34,192 bases of DNA from Nostoc sp. UCD121 (GCF_014222285.1 NZ_JACKZS010000070.1:1-34192); one strand, 5' to 3'; positions 13,989 to 23,312 are shown, numbered from the stretch's first letter. Translations and numbers: made by a program. Notes: generated by a model not told the origin, from the sequence alone.

Positions 13989-16900
13989 TTATTTTTCTTG
14001 AGTTTCTTTTTTCTCCTGACTTTCTTTAGCGGCTGCGGCTATTGGTAATTGCAGATTTTGGTCGTATATAAACTCTTTATTAATTGCTACTTCTAATTTT
14101 GGTAAAGTGTTGCTGCTGGCGATGCCATCTTGAACAGGAACGCGCAATGTATAGTTACCAACGGGAACAGCATCTAGACGGTAAAGACCAAATTGATCAG
14201 TCACAGATGATACTACTCGTTTGCCTTGAGCATCAACTAGTTCTACTTCCACATTTGGTATTGGCTGACCTGCCACATCAGTAATTTTACCTGCCATACC
14301 ATATTCTAATCTAACGGGGAAATCTAACTGAGTCACAGCTGCACCAGCTACTTCCGCAGTTATAGAAGTTTTCCGCACAGCTACTTCAATTGGTAACTCA
14401 TCTGGGTCTAGAGAAACTACATAGACACCTTCTCGCAAATTACCAACAAAGAAATTACCTTGAGGGTCTACTTTGGCTGTACCCACATTACGACCACGGT
14501 TATCATAAACACTGACAATACCGCCACCAAGGTCTGCACCATTTCTATCACCTTCAATAACCATTCGCCCAGCGATCGCGCCTCTATCTTTGCTAACTGA
14601 GCTATATTCAGCAGGGGATACTCTACCGCCAGCAAATGATAAATCTGATACTAAGGATATGGTCAGGCGATCGTCCCCAATGCCACCAAGAATGTTTCTA
14701 TTTCTAGAGGGAATGCCTTGATAATCAATTAAGGCAAATAATCCTGGCAGTACTCGCATACTAGCACCCACAATCGGCCCAACTTCTCCATCTCTATATC
14801 CTAATCCTAAGCGCCAACTCAGACCGAAAAGGCTAGAAGAGCTATAATTCAGTCCCAAAGTGTAACGAGTTGCTAAATCACCACCAGATTCAGTCCCAAA
14901 TGATAGTAGATAATTACGGTTGAGGTTATAGCCAAAATCTGTTGTATAAACATCGCCGAAAGAGTTAAAAGATAGCCTACTATCTCTTGTAGGTTGATAG
15001 AAGGCATTGAATGAATAATTGCCAAGATAATCGGGTGTACCTCTCAACGACAAGTTAGACAATGGGCGGAAGGAAAAAGTCGGTAGAATGTAATTACTCG
15101 AATCATTTTGGTTTTGGTAGTTGCGGGCAACAAAACCTAGACTCAGGTTATTACTAAATTTATATTTGACATCTAGCGCGTTATTCTGGCGATCGCGTAA
15201 TTGATTGTTGTTTCTGGTGTTAAAATAGCCAGTTGGGTATAATTCCGAAACTCCCAAAATCTGCAACCGATCCAACTGAATATCTAAATTAGCCGCATAA
15301 CCAAACTCACCATTAGAAGTACCAGCATTCGCTGATAAAATGACAGGACTTGCCAAACGCCAAGCAAAACCTGCTTGTACTTGTGTAGTTTCCGGTAATA
15401 ATTGTACAGAACTTTCCAAGGTTAAGTTATTAGAAATCCCCTGGCGTATCTGATAAAATCCAGTGAACTTACCTGATTCAGGTGCCGTCACATCATCTAA
15501 TAAATTATTTTGGATATAGTTACCAGTTAAGCCTACGCCGGCTAGCTGCACATTACCACCGGTGGGTAACAATAAATCGGAAGCATTGAGTCTTAAAGAA
15601 CGAACTTCTGTAGGTACGCTAAAATTATTGCGATCAAATACGAACAGTTCAATTTCATTACTTTGACCAGTAGGCAAACTGACATCTACAAATTCATACT
15701 CTCCACTGAGTCCTACCTGTTGTTGAGCGACTGCAACGCCACCAACTCTTAACTGAACAAAACTAGCTGGGGGAACTACACCACGAAATGTTTGTACAGG
15801 TTGGGAACGTCTTGGTAAAAGTTCACTAGCACTATAATTTGTACTCAACCTATCTGCGGGTAGATTAGTATAACCAATCTGCGCTCCTGTCAAATTATTT
15901 CCCGTAAGTAAAGGATTCAAGCCAATTTGTTGGCGACCAATTTGATAAAGCAGTCGCCCTGAACGTTTGAAGTAAAAATATTCACTTAACTGGGGCTGAT
16001 TAACAAAATTATTGTCTAAACGTAACCGCCATGCACCACCAGCCAAACGCCCACCCAAGAGAGTAGAACTACGCCAGTTCGTATTACCAGAATTACTATA
16101 ATAATTTAACTCTTGCCGTAAATTAGATAAACCACTGCTAGGAGGTCTAACTTCAGGCTTGAGGTCAATCGCTTGATTGTTCGATGATCCACTACCTCTA
16201 CGCCAAGGTAAACTAACATTTAAGGCTAAATCTGAAGTTTTTAGCTCTATATCAGTGAGTAATTTTTCTTTTAACAAGGCATCGCTAATATAAGTGATAC
16301 CATCAATTTGTCTCAAGTCTGAATCTGTAAGAGTCACCATCCCTAAAGGTGTGTTCAGTTGGGTTGTGTCTCCAGCAGTTTTCTCAACTGTAAATCCAGC
16401 AATTTTAGCAAAGTCAGATAGTGGTATTAGTAAAGTTTTACCATCTGGAATTACTTCTAGACTACCAACCTCCTCCTCATTAATTAATACTCCCAATAAT
16501 AAAGTTTTACCTTCTGCTAATATATTATTAATATTATTGGTATTAGTTATAGGATCATTCTTTTCGCTTGAAGTTTTTAAATTATCATTGAGTGCCGATT
16601 CTGGAGCTACTACATTGTTTGTTTTTTGTTGTTTATCAGGAGATTGGAGATTTTTGGCATTATTATGAGCAGCATCTCTGATATTTCTGAGAGTTTTTTT
16701 AAGATCACTAATAGCTGAATTTCGCGAGGAGCTTGATGGTGTGATACTTTGAGCAACAACCTCTGGATTCAGTTGCTTGGGGTCAGAACTTAGATCATTT
16801 TCAGCACTGATGTTACTAGCTGTAATGTTTTCATTGTCTAGATTGCAATAATGCTGTGATTCATTTGTAGAAAACTCAGGTGGTAACGTCTCTGGTGGTG

Positions 16901-17045
16901 AAGGAGTTGCGATCGCACTAACAAGCGTTCTATGTTCCTGAATAACGCTGGTATCTAACTGCGTTTTGCAAGAACTATTCTCTGACTGTATAATTGTGAT
17001 TGCTGGGGGAGATATTGAAGGTTGGTAGATCATAAATAGAAGCAC
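13989..17045 (-). CDS. Outer-membrane usher (FimD/PapC-like), divergent
   Basis: A 1018-residue outer-membrane pore that should export and polymerise fimbrial subunits. Residues 1-175 are polar, Ser/Asn/Pro-rich and probably disordered. A periplasmic domain (about 176-280: LLLGVLINEEEVGSLEVI…LIPLSDFAKIAGF) matches a usher N-terminal domain. The beta-barrel spans about 305-805, with alternating strands and many aromatic ends, and contains the plug-like stretch FRGVVPPASFVQLRVGG…GEYEFVDVSLPTG…EIELFVFDRNN (420-475). Two beta-sandwich domains with carboxypeptidase-regulatory-like character follow (822-890; 916-970), then a charged tail. The GTG start at 17045 gives no clear signal peptide. The chaperone gene is 146 bp upstream. 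Known ushers of the sigma/archaic type are the closest idea; confident that it is usher-like, less so about the fibre. Confidence 0.8.
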   Translation of the reverse strand: MLLFMIYQPSISPPAITIIQSENSSCKTQLDTSVIQEHRTLVSAIATPSPPETLPPEFSTNESQHYCNLDNENITASNISAENDLSSDPKQLNPEVVAQSITPSSSSRNSAISDLKKTLRNIRDAAHNNAKNLQSPDKQQKTNNVVAPESALNDNLKTSSEKNDPITNTNNINNILAEGKTLLLGVLINEEEVGSLEVIPDGKTLLIPLSDFAKIAGFTVEKTAGDTTQLNTPLGMVTLTDSDLRQIDGITYISDALLKEKLLTDIELKTSDLALNVSLPWRRGSGSSNNQAIDLKPEVRPPSSGLSNLRQELNYYSNSGNTNWRSSTLLGGRLAGGAWRLRLDNNFVNQPQLSEYFYFKRSGRLLYQIGRQQIGLNPLLTGNNLTGAQIGYTNLPADRLSTNYSASELLPRRSQPVQTFRGVVPPASFVQLRVGGVAVAQQQVGLSGEYEFVDVSLPTGQSNEIELFVFDRNNFSVPTEVRSLRLNASDLLLPTGGNVQLAGVGLTGNYIQNNLLDDVTAPESGKFTGFYQIRQGISNNLTLESSVQLLPETTQVQAGFAWRLASPVILSANAGTSNGEFGYAANLDIQLDRLQILGVSELYPTGYFNTRNNNQLRDRQNNALDVKYKFSNNLSLGFVARNYQNQNDSSNYILPTFSFRPLSNLSLRGTPDYLGNYSFNAFYQPTRDSRLSFNSFGDVYTTDFGYNLNRNYLLSFGTESGGDLATRYTLGLNYSSSSLFGLSWRLGLGYRDGEVGPIVGASMRVLPGLFALIDYQGIPSRNRNILGGIGDDRLTISLVSDLSFAGGRVSPAEYSSVSKDRGAIAGRMVIEGDRNGADLGGGIVSVYDNRGRNVGTAKVDPQGNFFVGNLREGVYVVSLDPDELPIEVAVRKTSITAEVAGAAVTQLDFPVRLEYGMAGKITDVAGQPIPNVEVELVDAQGKRVVSSVTDQFGLYRLDAVPVGNYTLRVPVQDGIASSNTLPKLEVAINKEFIYDQNLQLPIAAAAKESQEKKETQEK

Positions 17046-17191
17046 AAAAATTTGTATAGGTAGCTCAAGAAACTTCCCAGATACAAATCATTACTGGGAA
17101 GATCGAAAAACTTTAATTTGCACATCTAAATTTCATCAAACTAGTGGGCATTTTGCCCATCTCAATTAACGCAATTTAAGTGTGTAATAGT

Positions 17192-18124
17192 TTATCTGCG
17201 GCGCTGAGGATTTTTGAGAGAGTCTCTTAAGTTTTGAGAAGTTGGCTGAGGTTGAGTCCTACTATTGTTAGCCACTGGAGCATCCACTGTAAAAGGTATA
17301 CCTTTTTGAATAGCTACACCATTCAGTTCCCCATTAATATCCAAAACGTAATTACCAGGGAGTAACTTTTTAGTGATTGGTAGCAAAACTCGGCGACGGG
17401 TATCAGGCAAAATTGGCGCTGTAGGTAACAGTCCTACATCCACTAAATTGGCAATCTCTTTAGCTTGTGGTTTGCCTAAATTCGCTATGGGTTTTGTCAC
17501 CTCAGCACCAGGATATTTAGCAGCCGGCCAAATAGCATATTGACCGTTGAGCCTTACATAGCCATTGCCTTGGCTGGAAATATCAAACACAGCTTTCATT
17601 GCATTGGGTTTAGTATCTACAGTTAAAGAATTGAGTACACCAACTCTTTTAACTGCACCCGTATAGCCATAGATGACAACTCCCACCCGTCCAACTGTAG
17701 CAACGGTATTTGATGCTTTTGGTTGATTGGAGGCAACTTCTTCTAAAAACAGTACAGCCCTGTGTTCGCCGACTTTAGGCTGGGTTTTAGGACGGATAGT
17801 AAAGCGTATAGTCTGAGTGCCACCAGGAGCAATTGTAAATCTTGAGGGAGTAAAGACAATCCACTGAGATAAAGATTGTTCACTAGGCATAATCTCTTCA
17901 AGTTTATTATTTTCATTCATCGTCCATGACTTGACACTAGCCTTCATTTCCACGGTCTCAGAGGAACGATTCACAACACGAATCGATTGGACGCGTTGTT
18001 TGGAATTCATTTCCAGTTCCATTCGTGGGGGGCTAACACCAACATTCAGTGCTGTTGCGGGAGGCATTCCCAGAGCTATTGTCCCTATTAAAGCAAGGGC
18101 GATATTTTGAGGTTTGTGAAACAT
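17192..18124 (-). CDS. PapD-like periplasmic pilus chaperone
   Basis: A 310-residue periplasmic chaperone. A signal peptide covers 1-25 (NIALALIGTIALGMPPATA). The first Ig-like domain has LNVGVSPPRMELEMNSKQRVQSIRVVNRSSETVEMKASVKSW, the usual beta-strand start of chaperones, and the block FTPSRFTIAPGGTQTIRFTIRPK…GEHRAVLFLEEV corresponds to the conserved 'P-x-x-F-x-L-x-P' and G1-strand region. A second domain spans about 160-280 (YVRLNGQYAIWPAAKYPG…LLPGNYVLDINGELNGVAIQKGIPFTV). The C-terminus is Asn/Gln/Pro-rich ending in RRR. It lies between the subunit and usher genes, 50 bp after subunit 2, so one transcript is likely. No cysteine is present. Confidence 0.83.
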   Translation of the reverse strand: MFHKPQNIALALIGTIALGMPPATALNVGVSPPRMELEMNSKQRVQSIRVVNRSSETVEMKASVKSWTMNENNKLEEIMPSEQSLSQWIVFTPSRFTIAPGGTQTIRFTIRPKTQPKVGEHRAVLFLEEVASNQPKASNTVATVGRVGVVIYGYTGAVKRVGVLNSLTVDTKPNAMKAVFDISSQGNGYVRLNGQYAIWPAAKYPGAEVTKPIANLGKPQAKEIANLVDVGLLPTAPILPDTRRRVLLPITKKLLPGNYVLDINGELNGVAIQKGIPFTVDAPVANNSRTQPQPTSQNLRDSLKNPQRRR

Positions 18125-18174
18125 TGGCTTCTAAAATATAATTTCAGCACACATCACATTTAGGGATAGGAGAG

Positions 18175-18723
18175 TTAACGCTGATTCACAACAACATTTA
18201 ATTCCCCAGAATAACTACCCGCTACCTCAGCAGTGGAGAGGTCTATTTTTAAGCGGACACCGCCCTGCACCAAAGCTGTATTAGTATTTGTGTCGCGGGA
18301 AATTTCGATAATGGGTAAGGTCTCTAAGACAATAGGAACTTTAACGTCAGAACGTTGTTCACTGCTAAACTGATTGACTCCACCGTTGTCAGCATTCATT
18401 TCATAGATGGCGTAAAGAGAACCCACCTGTTCAATGGGAACCCGCATTTGCCAAAGGGCTGGTAATTCGCGGGTAATAACTCTATTAAATCGAGGCGGAG
18501 CCGTCAAATCTTGACCACTGGCGACAGATTCAGTGATACCACTGGGTAATATTTCCGATTGTTTTAGAGGCGGAATACTCAGTTTTTGGGGAACCGATAA
18601 TTGATTGATTTCTGTGGGGGAGGTATTGGAAAATATAGATTGGGCTGAGATTTTAGGCTGTGGCAATGCCAGAAGTGCCACGGTTAAGCCCAACCATCTA
18701 ATGAGATAACGTTTGTGACTCAT
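18175..18723 (-). CDS. Chaperone-usher fibre subunit 2 (putative)
   Basis: A 182-residue secreted protein. The signal peptide is 1-28 (IRWLGLTVALLALPQPKISAQS). The mature protein has a Pro/Ser-rich N-terminal arm (28-75), then an all-beta domain; its end, GGVRLKIDLSTAEVAGSYSGELNVVVNQR, matches the terminal strands of chaperone-usher subunits (the 'AGSYxxxLxVxV' signature). The long alternating N-terminal arm could serve as donor strand, or this could be a tip or adaptor subunit. It lacks cysteines. It has weak similarity to subunit 1 apart from the C-terminal signature. Its position next to the chaperone supports the assignment, which remains inference. Confidence 0.65.
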   Translation of the reverse strand: MSHKRYLIRWLGLTVALLALPQPKISAQSIFSNTSPTEINQLSVPQKLSIPPLKQSEILPSGITESVASGQDLTAPPRFNRVITRELPALWQMRVPIEQVGSLYAIYEMNADNGGVNQFSSEQRSDVKVPIVLETLPIIEISRDTNTNTALVQGGVRLKIDLSTAEVAGSYSGELNVVVNQR

Positions 18724-18856
18724 GATTGCAGTTGGTGAAATTTCCCGGCATTTTTGTCATCATAGTTTGAGCTATTCTGGCATTTTGCGCTTGTAAAGCT
18801 TGGCAACTATCAGAAATCTTTCTACTTCTGATGACAAATCTCAAAAAGAGGGTTAA

Positions 18857-18892
18857 GGAGAGTATGCTACGTGTGCATATAGCTAACTCTCC
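18857..18892 (-). terminator. Hairpin between the two fibre subunit genes
   Basis: GGAGAGT (18857-18863) pairs with ACTCTCC (18886-18892), with an inner GCTA/TAGC stem. On the coding (minus) strand it is followed after a few bases by CTCTTTTTGAG, a U-rich run. It lies about 85 bp past the stop of subunit 1 and before subunit 2, so it may be a leaky terminator that makes subunit 1 more abundant than the rest. Confidence 0.55.
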
Positions 18893-18976
18893 CTTTCCCT
18901 GTGCAGGAGTAAATGCTAAAGTGTAGCCAAAACTTGTAGTGTTTACCACATTTAGCATTCAGGTAACTGATATTAT

Positions 18977-19543
18977 CTAGGGAGTCACAGCAGTGATATT
19001 AATTGAACCACCTGTGTAACTACCTGCTAAAACAGTACTTGCATCGACTTCTAGAGTCACTGACCCCACAGCCCCTGCACCACTAGTGGTTCCACCGCTT
19101 ACAATAGAAAACAAGCCATTAGCACTGGCATCTGTAATATTACTCTCAGGGTCAATGGTCAATGGCAGAGCAACGTTAGCTGCATTTTTAGGAGCGACAG
19201 CTGTATCCACAGTGATATCAACCGCAGTAGTTCCTGCACTGCTATTAGACCATATTGCGTATACGCTGTTGATCTGTTTTTTAATTGCATCAGCACCTGT
19301 AAATGGTGAGTTGGTGGTAAAGCTACCTGGGGCTACTGACTCAACGAAAGTATTGCCAGTACCAGGGAGGCCCAATTCTTGAGCTGTTAGAGTTATATCA
19401 ATTAAGTTAATAGTCCGTAAGTAAAGTACTTCAGGTACTGTTACGCTAACAGGAACGGTGCTTGTAGCGGTTAAAGCATGGGCGGGGGCTGTAAAAATGG
19501 CACTACCTAAAGCGACAACAATAGCTGTAATTTTGTTTTTCAT
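18977..19543 (-). CDS. Chaperone-usher fibre subunit 1 (putative major pilin)
   Basis: A 188-residue secreted protein, signal peptide 1-23 (KITAIVVALGSAIFTAPAHA). The mature start LTATSTVPVSVTVPEVLYLRTI has alternating Thr/Val residues as expected of an N-terminal donor strand. The rest is beta-rich, low in charge, rich in Thr/Ser/Ala/Gly, ending VTLEVDASTVLAGSYTGGSINITAVTP, which matches the final strand of chaperone-usher subunits, including the spore-coat-U (SCPU) type. No cysteines, unlike most SCPU proteins. Being first in the gene set and followed by a hairpin, it is the likely major subunit. A Shine-Dalgarno-like AGGAA lies upstream of the ATG. Fold is inferred from composition and context. 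Confidence 0.68.
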   Translation of the reverse strand: MKNKITAIVVALGSAIFTAPAHALTATSTVPVSVTVPEVLYLRTINLIDITLTAQELGLPGTGNTFVESVAPGSFTTNSPFTGADAIKKQINSVYAIWSNSSAGTTAVDITVDTAVAPKNAANVALPLTIDPESNITDASANGLFSIVSGGTTSGAGAVGSVTLEVDASTVLAGSYTGGSINITAVTP

Positions 19544-19667
19544 GGTGGAAAGTTTTTCCTGTTGTGGTGTTTGTGTAAATTAGAACTCGTTATTTTTAGA
19601 GAAATAGACTCTGATCAACTAATGTCTTGGTCATCTTATAGACTTTGTTAAAAACATCACCTCCTTT

Positions 19668-22391
19668 CTAAATCACGTACAATTCTGTGCCATCAGTCCC
19701 GTTAGCGGCAGAGAAGAACAGCCTTGTACCAACGACAGTCAGCTTGGCAGTGTTAGCATCACCCGTTCCAGGATTTATATTGCTAACTCTGCGCGTACCT
19801 AAAGCTGTGCCGTCACTGCTCCATAACTCTGTGCCATTTGTCGGTTCATAAGCTGTGAAGTACAGCGTTCCGCCGAAATTCACGAGACTACTTGGAATAC
19901 TGTTGTTGGGGTCAGCACCAGGATTAATATCCCTCACGAGGACGGTGCCGGCATCTGTGCCATCACTCTTCCACAGTTCCAGCCCGGTTGTGGGGTCTGG
20001 TGTAGTGAAGTAGAGAGTGTTACCCACGGCGGTCAAATACAATGGGCCAAAACCCAGATTGGGGGCTTGTGTCAGGTTATTTTTGACTCTGACAGTGCCT
20101 AGCTCTGTACCATCACTTTTCCACAGTTCTTGTTGGAAGTCGCCATCACTATCGGTAACGAAAAATAAAGTATTACCTACGACAGTAAGGTTGATAGGGC
20201 CAAAAGCGTTTACAACTGTAGTAATGTCCCTGACTAGGCTAGTTACTCCAGCAGAGTGCTTCCATAATTCAGTTCCATTGCTGCCATCATTGGCAGTGAA
20301 ATACAAAGTGCTACCAATGACAGCGAGATTGTTGGGAGATGAACCAGGTTGTCCTGGTCTGATATCAGTAACAATTTGAGTTCCATTTCCAGTACCGTCA
20401 CTTGACCATAGTTCCTGGCCATTAGCCGAGTTAGAAGCAGAGAAGTAGAGCCTGTTATTAAAGGCAATAAGATTTGTGGGATTGGAATCTGCGATACCAG
20501 TGTAGATATCTTTGACTAATCGGACTGTTGTACCATCGTATACCCACAATTCTCTACCATTTGTACCGTTATTAGCAGTGAAGAACAGATTTGTGCCAAC
20601 AACAGTAAGATTAGCTGGACTGGAACTACCAGCACCTACGATAATATCACTGAACCTATTGGCAGTAGTTCCGTTACTCAGCCATAGTTCATTACCGTTA
20701 CTGTCATTAGCAGTAAAGAACAGATTCGTGCCGAAAACTGTGAGATTAGCTGCGTTAAAACCACCGGGATTATTGGTAATGCGAGTATTGGTAGTACCAT
20801 TACTTTTCCATAGCTGATTGCCGTTGCCAGTGCCATCATCAGCAGTAAAGTACAAAGTGTTACCCAATGCTGTCAGATTGTCTGGGTTGGAACTACCAGA
20901 ACCGATTCGAATTTCCAGTTGTTGTCCTTGGAAAGAGGGAGAGCCGGAAACAGCTAGGTTATAGAATGCGTTGGCATTATCAAAGCGATTAACCCAAATA
21001 AAATAATTACCCGCAGCCAGGCTAGTACTGATACTTTCATTGTTAGTTCCCGTTTCTTCAGATATGGCAATCTCAACACCACTACTATTGAGTAATCTCA
21101 AATCAGCATCGCCACTTAATCCTGTAAGACTAAACTGAACATTAGCATTCTTGGTGATATTGAAAAAGTAGTAGTCATCAGCGTCAATATCACCAACAAA
21201 ATCGTTGAAGTTCTGAGAAGAACTGGTAATATTACCGATGTTGCGAGCCGATGCTCTGGTGTTGGGAGCTAAGTCTGTGGGAATATCTGTAGCAGAAACA
21301 CTCAAGCTATAGTTAGTTGCTTCACCGCCAACAGGAAAAACCCTGATGTAATAGGTACCAGTATTCAAACTACGAACAATAGAGTCAACTTGTGTTCCGC
21401 TATTAGTAGAACTAATGATAATTCCGCCACTACTGTTGAGCAATTCAACATCTGCATTACCAGTAGCGGGTATCATCGTTAGGTTAATCAGCTTACTGGA
21501 TGTAATGTTAAAGCGGTAGAAGTCATTATCGTCAACGTTATTAACATAATCAGAAAAATTAGAGGCCGTGGAACTCAGGGGATTAATAACACGAGCATTT
21601 GCTAAAGTGTTGCCAGCATTGTCTTGTGGGTTAAAGACAATACCCAGATTGTAATTGGTGAAAGTATTGGTATTGGCAGCAGGGATAACACGGATGTAGT
21701 AGTCACCAATTGCAAGGTTACGGGAAATAGATTCTGATGTAGTACCAGATTGGTTAGAATCGATAATCAAGCCGGTGCCACTACTATCGTAAAGTTCCAC
21801 ATTGGCATTACCTGTTAAACCATCCAGGGTGAGGTTAAAGCCTACAGCTTCGGTTAAGCTGAATTTGTAATAATCATTGCTATCCTGGATAGCACCCGTA
21901 TTACTTACAAACTCTGTGATGCTGTAGGGGTTGCTAGTACTATTGAAATTACCAATGTTGAGGGCTGCACCTGGTGAGTTACCGGCTTGGTCTGGGTTAA
22001 TAGGGTTAGCCGATAATGTGAGGTTATAGTTAGCAGTGGGAGTACCAGAAGTAGCGGAAACTCTGGCATAGTATGTGCCTGGATTGACATTAATGTTGAT
22101 TGTTTCGCGCGTAGTTCCTGAATTAAAAGAACTTCCTATAATTGTGCCAGTGGCATTTTGCAGTATCAGGTCTGCGTTATTGCTTAACCCATCTAAAACT
22201 AGATTGAGGAGGCTAGCACTACTACCACCAACCTGAAGTAAGTAGAAATCAACTAAATCAGAACCACTTACAGAGTCACTGAAGGTGTCGCCCGTACTAC
22301 GAAGAGAACCGTTAATATATGCTGATGAACTAGTGTTTAAAGCTGTATTTCTATTGCTTCCTGGATCTAGAAATCCTGAATAAGTTGCCAT
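19668..22391 (-). CDS. Surface protein: four PPC domains plus ELW-repeat propeller
   Basis: A 907-residue, very acidic Asn/Thr/Gly-rich protein with no Sec signal. It starts directly with four pre-peptidase C-terminal (PPC)-like beta-sandwich domains at about 35-128, 155-252, 275-367 and 390-483, each with a D-x-D/F-Y start (DLVDFYLLQV, SNDYYKFSLT, DNDFYRFNIT, ADDYYFFNIT), a 'GNADVELLNSSG' core and a 'GTYYIRV' end. From 491 on are eight ELW-type repeats (NQLW, NELW, RELW, QELW, TELW, QELW, LELW, TELW) with a ninth ending ELYVI; the phrase TLYFTANDG…GTELWKSDGT recurs. That predicts a beta-propeller of eight or nine blades. Export is probably not Sec-dependent; type I secretion is guessed. It lies 124 bp upstream of the fibre genes on the same strand. 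Function (adhesin or exoprotein) is inferred. Confidence 0.8.
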   Translation of the reverse strand: MATYSGFLDPGSNRNTALNTSSSAYINGSLRSTGDTFSDSVSGSDLVDFYLLQVGGSSASLLNLVLDGLSNNADLILQNATGTIIGSSFNSGTTRETININVNPGTYYARVSATSGTPTANYNLTLSANPINPDQAGNSPGAALNIGNFNSTSNPYSITEFVSNTGAIQDSNDYYKFSLTEAVGFNLTLDGLTGNANVELYDSSGTGLIIDSNQSGTTSESISRNLAIGDYYIRVIPAANTNTFTNYNLGIVFNPQDNAGNTLANARVINPLSSTASNFSDYVNNVDDNDFYRFNITSSKLINLTMIPATGNADVELLNSSGGIIISSTNSGTQVDSIVRSLNTGTYYIRVFPVGGEATNYSLSVSATDIPTDLAPNTRASARNIGNITSSSQNFNDFVGDIDADDYYFFNITKNANVQFSLTGLSGDADLRLLNSSGVEIAISEETGTNNESISTSLAAGNYFIWVNRFDNANAFYNLAVSGSPSFQGQQLEIRIGSGSSNPDNLTALGNTLYFTADDGTGNGNQLWKSNGTTNTRITNNPGGFNAANLTVFGTNLFFTANDSNGNELWLSNGTTANRFSDIIVGAGSSSPANLTVVGTNLFFTANNGTNGRELWVYDGTTVRLVKDIYTGIADSNPTNLIAFNNRLYFSASNSANGQELWSSDGTGNGTQIVTDIRPGQPGSSPNNLAVIGSTLYFTANDGSNGTELWKHSAGVTSLVRDITTVVNAFGPINLTVVGNTLFFVTDSDGDFQQELWKSDGTELGTVRVKNNLTQAPNLGFGPLYLTAVGNTLYFTTPDPTTGLELWKSDGTDAGTVLVRDINPGADPNNSIPSSLVNFGGTLYFTAYEPTNGTELWSSDGTALGTRRVSNINPGTGDANTAKLTVVGTRLFFSAANGTDGTELYVI

Positions 22392-23111
22392 AATATTTTG
22401 TATTTTCTATAGAAATTCAACATGAAAGTGTTGGCTACAAATTTTTATAGCCGTGCAACATGAGTTTTTATTTGTTAATTTTTATTTTTGCCAAAGTCCT
22501 GGCTTGTGTGTGAAGATGCAACCCGCTCTGAAGTAAAATTTTGACTTTTATAACTAAGTGTTTGTGTGAGGTTTGCTTAGTAGATGTCAGAGTTGGAAAT
22601 TGTGATTTTTAGCGAGTGTCGAGAAGCTTTGTTAGATGGGTAACAATTGATTTTGCATATATGGCAATAGCTAATTATCTAAACTTGAATATAGGAGTTT
22701 AGTTTACAAAATACTGCCTATTTTTCTAAGTCTTGTATTCGCATCAATTTAATTACTCAGGCTTGGAATTGTAGCTCAATAATTTTGTTACAAGTTTTGA
22801 AATGGACGCGTGAGGTAATTTGTGTGCTATTTATCTGTGTTATGTTTTCTTTGGGTTATTTCCTTCTAGATTCACTGCAACTAGAATTTAACTTCTCTCT
22901 AAAAACTCTAGCATCAGTGATTTCACTTAATATCTTTAATATTGGTATTTTATGATTCAAATAATCTTCTCATTATTTGGGTGTAGAAAGGTCGTACCCT
23001 CTTATCACACAATGCTTATAAGTTTTAGTGGTAAGCACAAGTAAGATTTGTTAAGTAAAATTTACTTCTTAAAAGTTAAAGTTCGGTAGTTTTAGCCTTT
23101 GTTTAATCTCA

Positions 23112-23127
23112 CACAGAGGCGCAGAGA
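23112..23127. repeat. Isolated copy of the CACAGAGGCGCAGAGA repeat arm
   Basis: CACAGAGGCGCAGAGA is identical over 16 bp to 32051-32066, the right arm of the inverted-repeat element at 31956-32130. Here it stands alone. Confidence 0.6.
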
Positions 23128-23312
23128 GGAGGGTTGACGATGATCTCAATTACACTATCCTAAAAATTCTGTGCTGAATCTACTAAGGAATTGCTACTGA
23201 TTATGAAAAAAATTGATTAAGTAGCTCATGCCGATTCAAACCCAAATGGTCAGCAACGTCTCGCAATATAGTATTCAGTGTACCAACCTTGTTAGGACTT
23301 TAATCTTTATTT

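Noticed and set aside
16294..16668. 124-residue plus-strand frame opposite the usher N-terminus
   Set aside because: It arises from the low-complexity Ser/Asn-rich region on the other strand; no domain or start signal.
18698..18958. 86-residue minus-strand frame between the two subunit genes
   Set aside because: It overlaps subunit 2 in another frame, covers the hairpin at 18857-18892 and has no protein-like composition or family; probably a chance frame.
20017..20817. Plus-strand frames opposite the PPC/ELW gene
   Set aside because: They are mirror frames caused by the repetitive ELW sequence; the minus-strand product shows clear domain periodicity.
22584..22643. Short frame MSELEIVIF… upstream of the PPC/ELW gene
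   Set aside because: Only 19 codons, no ribosome-binding site and no conserved look.
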